Positions 19,266 to 27,400 of a stretch of 64,000 bases of DNA are shown piece by piece (the first letter of the stretch is position 1; each line of letters begins with the position of its first letter). The stretch comes from Microbacterium esteraromaticum. Lineage in GTDB: Bacteria; Actinomycetota; Actinomycetes; Actinomycetales; Microbacteriaceae. The notes under the pieces were generated by a model. That model saw nothing but the letters and a program-made list of their open reading frames with translations. It made no database searches and was not told where the DNA came from. The translations under genes and the position numbers were made by a program. The DNA is taken from positions 1,116,001-1,180,000 of the forward strand of contig NZ_CP043732.1 in the NCBI RefSeq assembly GCF_014084045.1, in the 5' to 3' direction.

Positions 19266-19306
19266 GCGGCGGGTGTCTCGCTCCCACTTCGCGAGACACC
19301 CGCCGC
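19266..19306. terminator. Strong hairpin, probable terminator
   Basis: A perfect 16-bp inverted repeat (19266-19281 with 19291-19306) around a 9-base loop lies in the 420-base gap between two secreted-protein genes. There is no clear U-run after it on either strand, so it may be a hairpin-only terminator or a pause site. Apart from this hairpin I see nothing notable in 18992-19399. Confidence 0.55.
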
Positions 19307-19414
19307 ACTTCTGCTTCCAGATCACGCGTGCACAGGGGGTGGACGACCCGACCGCCGTGCGGTATCGTCACGCCCAAGTAGGCCGAAATATCGGATGCGA
19401 TGGGGATCACGATC

Positions 19415-20413
19415 ATGCACCTGGAGACCACCGGGCGCCGCATACCAGCGGTGTACCTCTGGGGCGCCTTCCTCGTGCTCGCCTGGGCGCTGCTGACAGC
19501 GTTCACCGGTGGCGATGAGGCCAGGGCCGACGATGAGCCGGCCGCTCCCCTCTCCGGGCTCACCTCTCTCGTCGGAGACACCATCGGCGATGTCGTCACT
19601 CCGGTCGTGCAGACGACGACGTCGACCGTCGAGCAGGCCGCCGCCCCGGTGGTCCAGACGGTCGAGAAGGTCGTCGCGAAGACGACCGGATCGGTGGCGC
19701 AGGTTCCGATCGTCGGCGCACCCGTGGCGCAGACCGTCTCTCAGGCCGGCGGCACCGTCTCAGCCGTCACCGAGACCGTTGGAGAGATCGCCTCGTCGTC
19801 TCCCGTGAGCGCCATCGTGACGCCCGTGACGGATGCCGTCGGCGACGTCCCCGTGATCGGTGCGGTGCTCGAAGGACTCGGGGCGACCGACCTCGTCGAC
19901 GAGGTCGCGACCGGTGTGGACGGGGTTCTCGCGGTCGTTCCTCCGGTGGTCGACAGCACCGTGGATCCCATCGTCGACGGCCTCCAGCCGAGCATCCCGG
20001 GCACCGATGAGCCGGCGAAGCCGGGAGTCGAGCTGCCGCCGGCGCCGCATGAGGGGCCCGCATCCGCCGTCGACGTCATCGTCGGCTCCGTGGTTCCTCC
20101 GGTGCCCGAGGCCGCGCGCCAGTCCGCGGCATCCGGCCCGTTCTCGTCCGAACGCGGCGCAGGCGCGAGGTTCCCCCAAGACGTCGGAGCGCGACAGTTC
20201 ACGCCGTCTCACAGCCCCGCCGTCGCACCCGCGCTGGCGCCTGCCGTCGCGACGTCGTCCGCCAGCGGCGGCGGCGGACCCGCACCGGGCGCGAGCTCGG
20301 ACGGTCCTTCTTCAGCGCGCGTCATCCAGGCGATGTCGACGCGCTCGGGCATCCCCGCGGATGCCGCGCTGCCACCGTCTCCGGCGGGCAGCACCGACGT
20401 CTCTCCTGACTGA
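19415..20413 (+). CDS. Secreted Val/Ala-rich surface protein
   Basis: About 332 residues from ATG 19415 (GGGGA 9 bases upstream); an in-frame ATG at 19400 would add 5. The signal peptide reads IPAVYLWGAFLVLAWALLTAF and is cut near ARADD. The mature protein carries loosely repeated VGDxxxxVVxPVVxT segments (residues about 40-190), giving a hydrophobic, valine-rich pattern that suggests beta-rich or amphipathic surface proteins, then a Pro/Ser-rich tail ending TDVSPD. The tail matches that of the gene at 17801 in style. No named family recognised. Confidence 0.75.
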   Translation: MHLETTGRRIPAVYLWGAFLVLAWALLTAFTGGDEARADDEPAAPLSGLTSLVGDTIGDVVTPVVQTTTSTVEQAAAPVVQTVEKVVAKTTGSVAQVPIVGAPVAQTVSQAGGTVSAVTETVGEIASSSPVSAIVTPVTDAVGDVPVIGAVLEGLGATDLVDEVATGVDGVLAVVPPVVDSTVDPIVDGLQPSIPGTDEPAKPGVELPPAPHEGPASAVDVIVGSVVPPVPEAARQSAASGPFSSERGAGARFPQDVGARQFTPSHSPAVAPALAPAVATSSASGGGGPAPGASSDGPSSARVIQAMSTRSGIPADAALPPSPAGSTDVSPD

Positions 20414-20496
20414 CGAGAGGGCGGCCGATCGTGCATCGGCATGCCCGGCCGCACGACCGTGCGGTCTTCATCTCGAACAGATCAGGAGTTTCTCTC

Positions 20497-21855
20497 ATGA
20501 ACAAGCACGTCAAGTACGCCCTGTGGGGCGTACTCCTCGCCGGTGGCGTCTCGCTGCTCGGCGCATCGGCCGCCAATGCGGCCGAGACCGACGGAGACGA
20601 TGGTCTCCTCTCGGGCACGCAGATCCTCGCTCCGATCACCGCGCCGGTGAACGTCGTCGGCAACGCCGTATCGGTGCTCGGCACCAGCGTGGTCGCCTCG
20701 GCCCCCGCTGCCGCACCTGCAGCTGCACCGGCTCCCGCACCCGCGCCCGTCGCGGAGACAAGTGGGGACGACGGGGTGGCATCCGGCACGCAGGCGTTGA
20801 TCGCCGTCGATGCGCCGGTGACGGTGTCGGGCAACGCGGTGAGCGTGCTCGGCACGTCAGCCGTGGAGTCTCCGGCCCCTGCCCCGGCCCCCGCGTCTGC
20901 TCCGGCTGCGACCGCGACGACGTCGGGGTCGGACGGTCTGCTGTCCGGTACGCAGGGTCTCATCTCGGTGAACGTGCCGATCACGGTGACAGGCAATGCC
21001 GTCTCGGTGCTGGGTGAATCGGCCGTATCGGGAGGAACGGCCGACAGCTCCGCACCCGCAGAGGCACCCGCCATCGACGCGACGACCGACGGCAGCGACA
21101 GCATCCTCGGCGGCACCCAGGTCATCGCTCCGGTCACCGCCCCGATCACCGTCACCGGAAACGCCATCTCGGTGCTGGGCGAATCGGCCGTCACCGGCGG
21201 CTCCTCCAACGGCGCACCCGCACCCGCAGAGGCACCCGCCATCGACGCGACGACCGACGGCAGCGACAGCATCCTCGGCGGCACCCAGGTCATCGCCCCG
21301 ATCACCGCCCCCGTCACCGTCACAGGAAACGCCATCTCGGTGCTGGGTGAATCGGCCGTCACCGGCGGCTCCTCCGGCTCGCCGGCGGCACCCGGCACGA
21401 TCGGGGCCATCACCAGCGGTGAAGGCTCGCTGCTCGGCGGCACACAGGTGCTGCTGCCGATCACGGCGCCGATCACGATCGGCGGCAACGCCATCGCGGT
21501 GATCGGAGACAGCACGGTCGATGTCCCCGGCACGGATCCGGGAACCGATCCTGGCACCGACCCGGGCACGGATCCTGGCACCGACCCGGGCACGGACCCC
21601 GGAACGGACCCCGGAACGGACCCCGGAACGGACCCCGGAACGGACCCCGGCACGGACCCGGGCACCGACCCCGGCACGGACCCGGGAACCGATGGCACCA
21701 CCTCGCCGCGTCACCCGGCCGTCGCTTCGGCGGCGACCGGCGCGCCGGCGCTGGCGATGACCGGCGGTGGTGACATGGCTCCGCTGCTGGCTCTGCTGGC
21801 CGGACTCATGCTGCTGATCGGTGGGGCGCTGATCCGCCGCTCCCGCACGGCCTGA
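20497..21855 (+). CDS. Chaplin-like repeat surface protein with sorting-type C-terminus
   Basis: The 452-residue protein starts at ATG 20497 (AGGAG upstream) with signal peptide LWGVLLAGGVSLLGASAANA. Six repeats follow, each with the core SGTQ...P(I/V)xVxGNAxSVLGxS, separated by Ala/Pro linkers; the core resembles the chaplin/DUF320 pattern of streptomycete surface proteins but lacks Cys. Next is a GTDP repeat tract (DNA 21529-21690). The C-terminus has LAMTGGG, a hydrophobic helix and RRSRTA, the layout of a sortase signal with Met in place of the usual variable residue. Repeats 4 and 5 are near-identical in DNA. It is probably anchored to the wall and may form fibrils or hydrophobic layers. 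Confidence 0.85.
   Translation: MNKHVKYALWGVLLAGGVSLLGASAANAAETDGDDGLLSGTQILAPITAPVNVVGNAVSVLGTSVVASAPAAAPAAAPAPAPAPVAETSGDDGVASGTQALIAVDAPVTVSGNAVSVLGTSAVESPAPAPAPASAPAATATTSGSDGLLSGTQGLISVNVPITVTGNAVSVLGESAVSGGTADSSAPAEAPAIDATTDGSDSILGGTQVIAPVTAPITVTGNAISVLGESAVTGGSSNGAPAPAEAPAIDATTDGSDSILGGTQVIAPITAPVTVTGNAISVLGESAVTGGSSGSPAAPGTIGAITSGEGSLLGGTQVLLPITAPITIGGNAIAVIGDSTVDVPGTDPGTDPGTDPGTDPGTDPGTDPGTDPGTDPGTDPGTDPGTDPGTDPGTDPGTDGTTSPRHPAVASAATGAPALAMTGGGDMAPLLALLAGLMLLIGGALIRRSRTA
21064..21396 (+). repeat. 168-bp tandem duplication inside surface-protein gene
   Basis: The DNA encoding repeats 4 and 5 of the chaplin-like protein recurs with a 168-base offset: the block beginning GAGGCACCCGCCATCGACGC at 21061 is found again at 21229 and stays nearly identical for over 100 bases. 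The 56-codon period keeps the frame. The other repeats in the gene are more diverged, so this looks like a recent expansion. Confidence 0.75.
21529..21690 (+). repeat. Short tandem repeat encoding GTDP
   Basis: A run of about thirteen 12-base units encoding Gly-Thr-Asp-Pro within the surface-protein gene, forming an extended wall-spanning stalk just before the sorting-type signal. Codon use alternates (ACGGACCC, ACCGATCC), so units are similar but not identical. Such tracts readily change copy number. Confidence 0.85.
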
Positions 21856-21980
21856 TGCACAACCCTTGCGGCGGACGCGACGTCATCGGCCGCGTCCGCC
21901 GCATCGGCATGCCCACCGGCAGCCCGCGCCGCCCGGCCCAAGTCGAGAAGGATCGAGTGCGCACCGCCAGGCATGCAGAA

Positions 21981-22010
21981 GGCCCCCGGCATCCGGAGAT
22001 GTCGGGGGCC
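21981..22010 (-). terminator. Terminator of the rpsF-ssb-rpsR-rplI operon
   Basis: The inverted repeat GGCCCCCGGCA / TGTCGGGGGCC, with an 8-base loop, lies 18 bases beyond the rplI stop on the minus strand. The stem is GC-rich and has one mismatch. A weak pyrimidine stretch follows. Confidence 0.65.
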
Positions 22011-22027
22011 TGCTGGATGCTGCGAGA

Positions 22028-22480
22028 TTACTTCGCGGCGATGACCTGAAGGGTGATCACGGCGGTGACGTCGTCGTGCAGACGAACCGTCGCCTCGTGC
22101 TCGCCCGTCGTCTTGATCGGCGAGGTGAAGTGCACCTTGCGCTTGTCGATCGAGCCGAGGTCGGCGGCGGCGACAGCGTCGGCCACGTCGGCCGTCTTCA
22201 CCGAGCCGAACAGGCGACCCTCGGCGCCGGCCTTGACGACCAGGCGCACCTTGGTGCCCTCGAGCTTGTTCTTGAGTGCGGTCGCCTCGTCGAGGTCGTG
22301 GATCTGGCGCGCCTTGCGGGCTGCCTGGATCGACTCGACCTGCTTCTGGCCACCACGGGTCCACGCCACGGCGTAGCCCTTGGGGACGAGGTAGTTGCGG
22401 GCGTACCCGTTCTTGACCTCGATGACGTCACCGGCGCTACCCAGCCCGGCGACCTCGTTCGTGAGAATCAGCTTTGCCAT
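22028..22480 (-). CDS. rplI: 50S ribosomal protein L9
   Basis: The 150-residue protein has the normal length and the L9 signature near the N-terminus: [21 protein letters not shown]9 binds 23S rRNA domain V and spans outward from the ribosome through a long helix ([22 protein letters not shown] follows). ATG at 22480. It is the last gene of the rpsF-ssb-rpsR-rplI operon. Confidence 0.98.
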   Translation of the reverse strand: MAKLILTNEVAGLGSAGDVIEVKNGYARNYLVPKGYAVAWTRGGQKQVESIQAARKARQIHDLDEATALKNKLEGTKVRLVVKAGAEGRLFGSVKTADVADAVAAADLGSIDKRKVHFTSPIKTTGEHEATVRLHDDVTAVITLQVIAAK

Positions 22481-22491
22481 GTCGGTACCCC

Positions 22492-22746
22492 TCAGCGGCC
22501 AGCGCCAGCGTAGGGCAGGAGAGCCATCTCGCGAGCGTTCTTGATCGCCTTGGCGATCAGACGCTGCTCCTGCACCGAGACACCGGTGATACGACGGGCG
22601 CGGATCTTGCCGCGCTCCGAGATGAACTTGCGAAGCGTCGCGACATCCTTGTAGTCGATGACGCCAACGCGGATGGACTTCGCGGGAGCGGTGGGCTTGC
22701 CACCCTTCCGCGGCTTGCGGCGATCGCCGCTCGACTTTCCAGCCAT
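22492..22746 (-). CDS. rpsR: 30S ribosomal protein S18
   Basis: 84 residues. It carries the S18 core: [19 protein letters not shown] followed by [20 protein letters not shown]. The Cys residues of zinc-binding S18 variants are absent, so this is the zinc-free form. S18 pairs with S6 on the small subunit. It lies 11 bases before rplI and 47 bases after ssb. Confidence 0.98.
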   Translation of the reverse strand: MAGKSSGDRRKPRKGGKPTAPAKSIRVGVIDYKDVATLRKFISERGKIRARRITGVSVQEQRLIAKAIKNAREMALLPYAGAGR

Positions 22747-22793
22747 GTTTCTTCCTTAAGAGATGAGATTCGGATGCCGGGGCATCCGGAAAT

Positions 22794-23288
22794 TCAGAAC
22801 GGGGTGTCGTCGCCGAAGCTGCCCGGAGTGCTCCAGGCGTCAGCGCTCGAGGAGCCGGGGGTCGACCACGGCTCGTCCGAGACCTGCTGCTGCTGCTGCG
22901 GACGCGACTGTCCACCGCCGTTGGATGCGGCCCGCGTGACCTGTGCCGTCGCATAACGCAGCGACGGACCGATCTCGTCAACCTCCAGCTCGATGGCCGT
23001 GCGGTTGTTGCCGTCACGGTCCTGGTAGGAGCGCTGACGCAGACGGCCCTGCGCGATGACGCGCATGCCCTTCGTCAGCGAGCCTGCCACGTGCTCGGCG
23101 AACTCGCGCCACACCGACGCGCGGAGGAACAGCGCTTCGCCGTCCTTCCACTCGTTGGCCTGACGGTCGAACGTGCGCGGGGTCGAGGCGATGGTGAAGT
23201 TCGCCACCGGCAGGCCGTTCTGCGTGTAGCGCAGCTCGGGATCTGCGGTGAGGTTGCCCACCACGGTGATGACGGTTTCGCCGGCCAT
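22794..23288 (-). CDS. ssb: Single-stranded DNA-binding protein
   Basis: 164 residues: an N-terminal OB fold ([20 protein letters not shown], then [21 protein letters not shown]), a Gln/Gly-rich linker, and the acidic tip DDTPF through which SSB recruits replication and repair proteins. It starts 5 bases after rpsF, the usual order in bacteria. It is the essential housekeeping SSB. Confidence 0.98.
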   Translation of the reverse strand: MAGETVITVVGNLTADPELRYTQNGLPVANFTIASTPRTFDRQANEWKDGEALFLRASVWREFAEHVAGSLTKGMRVIAQGRLRQRSYQDRDGNNRTAIELEVDEIGPSLRYATAQVTRAASNGGGQSRPQQQQQVSDEPWSTPGSSSADAWSTPGSFGDDTPF

Positions 23289-23293
23289 GAGCC

Positions 23294-23659
23294 TTAGGCC
23301 TTCGCGACCTTGGGCTTGCGGGCAGCCTTCTCGGCAGCGCGCTTGGCCTCGGCGGCGACCATGGCCTGTGCCTCTTCGGCACGCAGGACCTTGGTGCGGA
23401 ACACGAGCTCGCTCAGCTTCAGCTGACGGTCGAGCTCGACCGTGGCCTCGCTGGTGGCGGTGAAGTTGACGACGGCGTAGATGCCCTCGTTCTTCTTGTT
23501 GATCTCGTAGGCGAAACGACGCTTGCCCCAGATGTCGACCTTGTCAATCGAGCCACCATCGTTGGTGATGACCTTCAGGAACTTGTCGAGGTTGGGGGCA
23601 ACCTGGCGCTCGTCCAGCTCGGGGGTCAGAATGACCATGAGCTCGTACTGGTGCGTCAC
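23294..23659 (-). CDS. rpsF: 30S ribosomal protein S6
   Basis: 121 residues. The ferredoxin-like S6 sequence begins [19 protein letters not shown] and contains [18 protein letters not shown]. The GTG start at 23659 is set by AAGGAGGTGGG about 6 bases upstream. It leads the S6-SSB-S18-L9 operon and forms a heterodimer with S18 on 16S rRNA. Confidence 0.98.
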   Translation of the reverse strand: MTHQYELMVILTPELDERQVAPNLDKFLKVITNDGGSIDKVDIWGKRRFAYEINKKNEGIYAVVNFTATSEATVELDRQLKLSELVFRTKVLRAEEAQAMVAAEAKRAAEKAARKPKVAKA

Positions 23660-23779
23660 TTACCCACCTCCTTCGGACTAGAACGGCTCCCGGGACTTTC
23701 CCGGAAGCAGGAGGGTGTGTAGCACGTCGTCTGTCGCGGCGTCCCGAATGGACGCCGACGGGCAGACAACCACAACAGT

Positions 23780-25111
23780 CTACCCGATCGGGGCGGATGC
23801 CGCCGACCGGCGGCGAACCGGCTCCGCGAGAGGACTCGGCGCAAGCGTGAAGTCGGCGGCCATGGCATCCGGAACCCCCGGTCGCCGACGACGGCGCTTG
23901 AGCGCAGTCAGCGCGGAGATGACCGGTGTCACCACCACGCCGGCGATGCGCCCCGACAGGGTGCGGTCGACGTCGCCGAGAACGATCCGGCGGTGCCAGG
24001 CGGCGTGCAGGGCACCCCCGCGCGGAGCGGGGACGGTGCGGGCGGGCAGGGCGCCTCGTCGTCGCTGCGCGACGAGCCGGCGCACCTCCTCCCACCAGCG
24101 CGAGTCGCGCGAGTCGTGAAAGTAGTTGGTCGCGGCCCACCGGGCATCCGGATGCCGGAATCGGCGCGCCACGACTTCATCGGCGCTGCCGAGCAGGCCA
24201 CTGTGCTCGAAGACGTGGTTGAGCAGGTCGGGCCTGATGCCGAAGTCGTCGAGCGCGATGACGGGAACTCCCGCGGCCATGGCCTCGATCGCCGCGGTCG
24301 AGCTGACCGTGACGAGGCCCTCGGCCGTGCTCAGCGCCTCCGACATCGGGGCGTACGAGAAGACGAGGTTCTCGGGGGCGTTCTCGAGCAGGTCGGTGTA
24401 GCCGTCGCGCTCCTGGTGCGCCTCGACCTCACCCGGCCGCGAGCGCAGCTTGACGACCACGCGGCGCGACGGATCGGCGACCGCTGCGAGGCGAAGGATC
24501 TCGGCGATCCGCCGGCGCTCGGCGCGGTCGGCCGGCACGAGGGCCTGCGCGGCGAAGACGAGGTCGGTGCCGGCGGTGGTCGCGCGAGCGGGCGTGGCGA
24601 ACGGCAGGGTCGCGAGCGCGACCGGAACGGTCACGCCCAGGGCCCGTCCCAGGCGCGAGTACGCGGTGACCTCGCGGTGCGAGTGCACCACCATGAGGTC
24701 GCAGTGCCGGCGGTACTCGAGCGCTCCGCGCAGCGCGGGGATCGACATGCCGGGCAGGCCGCTCACCACGATGGGCCGACGCGGGAGTCGATCGATCTCG
24801 CGGCCGAGCAGGCGCACGAACGGCGCACGGCCGGCTAGCACGACGACGTCCGGGGCGTCCTTCGCCAGCCAGCCGGCGATGTCGGCGAACGCGATGCGGC
24901 TGATCGACGCGGAGTCGGCGGCGAATCGGGTACCGGCGACCGCGGCATCCCGCTGCGCGTCGCTGACGACCAGCGGCGTGTGCACCAGCAGCAGGTGCTG
25001 GCTGATGTCGTCGACCTGGTCGATGAGATGGGCTGCCCACTTCACGAAGGAGTCCGCGTCGCCGATCGCCACGACCCTCAACCGGGGCGGCCTGCTGCCG
25101 GGGAAGGTCAT
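23780..25111 (-). CDS. Putative glycosyltransferase (DUF6716-like)
   Basis: The 443-residue protein looks like a GT-B fold enzyme: an N-terminal Rossmann-like half (LRVVAIGDADSFVKWAAHLI) and a C-terminal half with the donor-site-like VSSTAAIEAMAAGVPVIALDD. I recall this type as DUF6716, commonly found beside neuA/neuB genes in Microbacteriaceae; that recollection is not a search result. It probably adds a sugar to a surface polysaccharide and is the last gene of this cluster. The 223-base gap upstream contains no gene. Confidence 0.7.
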   Translation of the reverse strand: MTFPGSRPPRLRVVAIGDADSFVKWAAHLIDQVDDISQHLLLVHTPLVVSDAQRDAAVAGTRFAADSASISRIAFADIAGWLAKDAPDVVVLAGRAPFVRLLGREIDRLPRRPIVVSGLPGMSIPALRGALEYRRHCDLMVVHSHREVTAYSRLGRALGVTVPVALATLPFATPARATTAGTDLVFAAQALVPADRAERRRIAEILRLAAVADPSRRVVVKLRSRPGEVEAHQERDGYTDLLENAPENLVFSYAPMSEALSTAEGLVTVSSTAAIEAMAAGVPVIALDDFGIRPDLLNHVFEHSGLLGSADEVVARRFRHPDARWAATNYFHDSRDSRWWEEVRRLVAQRRRGALPARTVPAPRGGALHAAWHRRIVLGDVDRTLSGRIAGVVVTPVISALTALKRRRRRPGVPDAMAADFTLAPSPLAEPVRRRSAASAPIG

Positions 25112-25334
25112 GCGCCGGCCCGGCCGTTCACGCGGTCTGCGATGCTGACGATCATGAGGACCTCCGTCTCCGGTCGTGTCCTCCTGGTCTACGCAGTCCA
25201 GGTGAACCGACGGGATCGGGATGGTGGCCGTCTGCCGAAGGCTGAGCGACGGTCTGGCCGTCGACGTCGCGTCGGTGCGCGGATGGGGGCCGACGCCCGA
25301 TGCCGCGTCGGTCTCCGGCCCCGCCGGATGCCGG

Positions 25335-26039
25335 CTACACGGTCTGTGCGGGGTCGCTCAGCGCGGCCAGGGCGCTCGCGACCGCCAGCTGGTGCTCGTC
25401 GTCGATCTCGATCGCCGACGCCTCGGGCACCTCGACGATGCCGACACGGCCGAAGAAGCGGTGTCCGGCGGCGCGGAAGCCGTCGGCGGTGAAGGCGTAG
25501 AAGGCCCCGGTCTCGAGGTAGTGCGGCTCACGATCCTGCCGACGCGGGCGGTGCGAGGCGTCATGGTTGATCGCGACGGCGTGCTGATCGGCATCCCGCC
25601 CCCAGAGAAAGCCGTACGTCTCGAATGCCGAGAAGACGCTGTCGTAGCGATCGGCGGCGATGTGCGCGACCGCTTCGGCGATGCCGCCGCTGGGGATGAA
25701 GGGCGAGGTGGCCTGCACGAACACGACGGTGCCGACGCTCTCGCCCTCGGCTGCGAGCACGTCGAGCGTGTGCAGCAGTGCGCTCTCGGAAGTGGCTGTG
25801 TCGCCTGAGAGCTCAGCGGGGCGCGCGACGACCCGTGCGCCCGCGGTCTCGGCCACGCGGGTGATCTCGGCGTCATCGGTGCTGACCACGACGAGATCGA
25901 CGCCCTCTGCGGCGGCCGCCGCTCGAACAGCCCGCTCGACGAGCGTCAGGCCGCCCACGCGGCGCAGGTTCTTGCCCGGCACGCCCTTCGATCCGCCTCG
26001 GGCGGGGATGATCGCGACAGTGCGGGTGTTCTCGGTCAT
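25335..26039 (-). CDS. neuA: Acylneuraminate cytidylyltransferase (CMP-sialic acid synthetase)
   Basis: The 234-residue protein starts TVAIIPARGGSKGVPGKNLR, the P-loop-like CTP-binding signature of CMP-nonulosonate and CMP-KDO synthetases, followed by VVSTDDAEI and FVQATSPF. It activates a nonulosonic acid (sialic acid or a bacterial analogue) as a CMP-sugar for transfer. Its ATG overlaps the stop of the polysialyltransferase-like gene by 4 bases, so the two are translated together. The exact sugar is unknown because the synthase gene is not in the window. Confidence 0.88.
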   Translation of the reverse strand: MTENTRTVAIIPARGGSKGVPGKNLRRVGGLTLVERAVRAAAAAEGVDLVVVSTDDAEITRVAETAGARVVARPAELSGDTATSESALLHTLDVLAAEGESVGTVVFVQATSPFIPSGGIAEAVAHIAADRYDSVFSAFETYGFLWGRDADQHAVAINHDASHRPRRQDREPHYLETGAFYAFTADGFRAAGHRFFGRVGIVEVPEASAIEIDDEHQLAVASALAALSDPAQTV

Positions 26040-27400
26040 CGGCCGGTTGCCGCCTTCCAGACTCTGCGTGCACGGCGCTTCGCGCCGGCTGCGGTGAGCC
26101 GCAGCTCCTCCCAGCGTCCCACTCCCCCGGCGGATTCGCGTGCACGCTGAAGAGGTGTCGGCGTGGGAGCGCCGGGAAGGCGGAGCCGGCTCAGCCGCGA
26201 CGGCGGCACGTACCGCTCACGCTCGGCTGCGGTCATGCCGGCCAGAGTCGCGACCGCAGCCGGCCTCAGGTGCGAGACGATCTCGGGCTGCATGGCGTAC
26301 CCGACCGCGTCGACGATGCTCTGCAGCTCAGCTCCGGCGACCCCGCGCTCGAGGGCGTCGACGATCGTCGCCGGCACGCGGTTGCTGTTCTCGAACGGCC
26401 CCAGACGCTCGAGAACGGTGTCGGTTCCCACCGCGTGCGCCGGGATCCCGAACACGGCCTGCACGGTGGGCAGGGCGGTCGAGAACCCGGCGATCACGGC
26501 GACGGCGCCGAGCCGGTGCGCGACGAACTCGGCGGACTGGTCTCCGCCGTAGATCGCGAAGTCGAGTCCGCGCGCGCGGGCCCGCTGCGCCGGTGCATCC
26601 GCCAGGGACGGCGGCGCCGACGGGTGGGGTTTGAACACGATGCGCCGGGCACCGGCATCCGCCGCCAGGTCGACCATCCGCGCCTGCAGCTCACCCTCCT
26701 CCGCAGCGCTGACCAGTCCGAGCGCAGCCAGGTACTGCCCGAGCACGAGCGCGGTCGGCACCTCGGGGTCGACGAGCCCCTCGAGCAGGGCATCGGGCCG
26801 CGCCTCGCCCGCCTCGCGCAGCACCCGTCCGAAAGCCTCGGCCGGCACGGGCACCCGCGCGGCGCCCGTCTCGGCGAAGACGAGCGGTGCGACGCCGGGC
26901 ACGATGTCGGGATGCACGACGCGGGTGATCCGCTCGGTGAGCTGCCGCGGCAGCAGGTCGCGGATCGGCGAGTAGGTCATCAGCCCGTCGCCGATGACGC
27001 CGAGCCGCGCCTGCGAGAACAGCGCCATCAGGGTGCGCGCCGGCGCCACCTGCGGCGACTGCACGAACACCTCGAGCTGCGAGTCGCCGAGACCCCACGC
27101 CCTGCGGAGCAGTCGTTCCAGAAGCGGCAGATCCTGTTCATCCGGCTTCCACGTCGTCGGGTGCAGCGGGTCGAGCAGCGGATTCAGCGGCTCGACCCGG
27201 CCGAAGCGTGCCCGCAGCGACGCGAGCCGGGGAACGAGGTCGAGATCGTGCGCGGTTTCGGGCACCGTCGCCGTGTTCATCGGCACGAGGATGCGCTCGA
27301 CGTCGTCGTCAGATCCCAGCAGCCCCGCGTCGATCGCGGCCACCGCGGTCATCAGCCCGTACGCGCTGTGCAGGGCGAACAGCTGGATCGGCCGGCTCAT
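26036..27400 (-). CDS. Polysialyltransferase-like protein
   Basis: 454 residues. It resembles the bacterial alpha-2,8-polysialyltransferase family: an early QLFALHSAYGLMTAVAAID, the acidic-Gly motif VIGDGLMTY, and KPHPSAP (the HP motif that binds the CMP-sugar), then GFSTALPTVQAVFG. Such enzymes join or start nonulosonate chains in capsules. It lies between a GT2 glycosyltransferase and neuA with 4-base overlaps on both sides. The fit of donor (CMP-sugar) and enzyme class in one operon supports the call. Confidence 0.8.
   Translation of the reverse strand: MSRPIQLFALHSAYGLMTAVAAIDAGLLGSDDDVERILVPMNTATVPETAHDLDLVPRLASLRARFGRVEPLNPLLDPLHPTTWKPDEQDLPLLERLLRRAWGLGDSQLEVFVQSPQVAPARTLMALFSQARLGVIGDGLMTYSPIRDLLPRQLTERITRVVHPDIVPGVAPLVFAETGAARVPVPAEAFGRVLREAGEARPDALLEGLVDPEVPTALVLGQYLAALGLVSAAEEGELQARMVDLAADAGARRIVFKPHPSAPPSLADAPAQRARARGLDFAIYGGDQSAEFVAHRLGAVAVIAGFSTALPTVQAVFGIPAHAVGTDTVLERLGPFENSNRVPATIVDALERGVAGAELQSIVDAVGYAMQPEIVSHLRPAAVATLAGMTAAERERYVPPSRLSRLRLPGAPTPTPLQRARESAGGVGRWEELRLTAAGAKRRARRVWKAATGR

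Noticed and set aside
21529..21690. CRISPR or intergenic satellite at the GTDP tract
   Set aside because: It is an in-frame coding repeat within a secreted protein, with a 12-base period.
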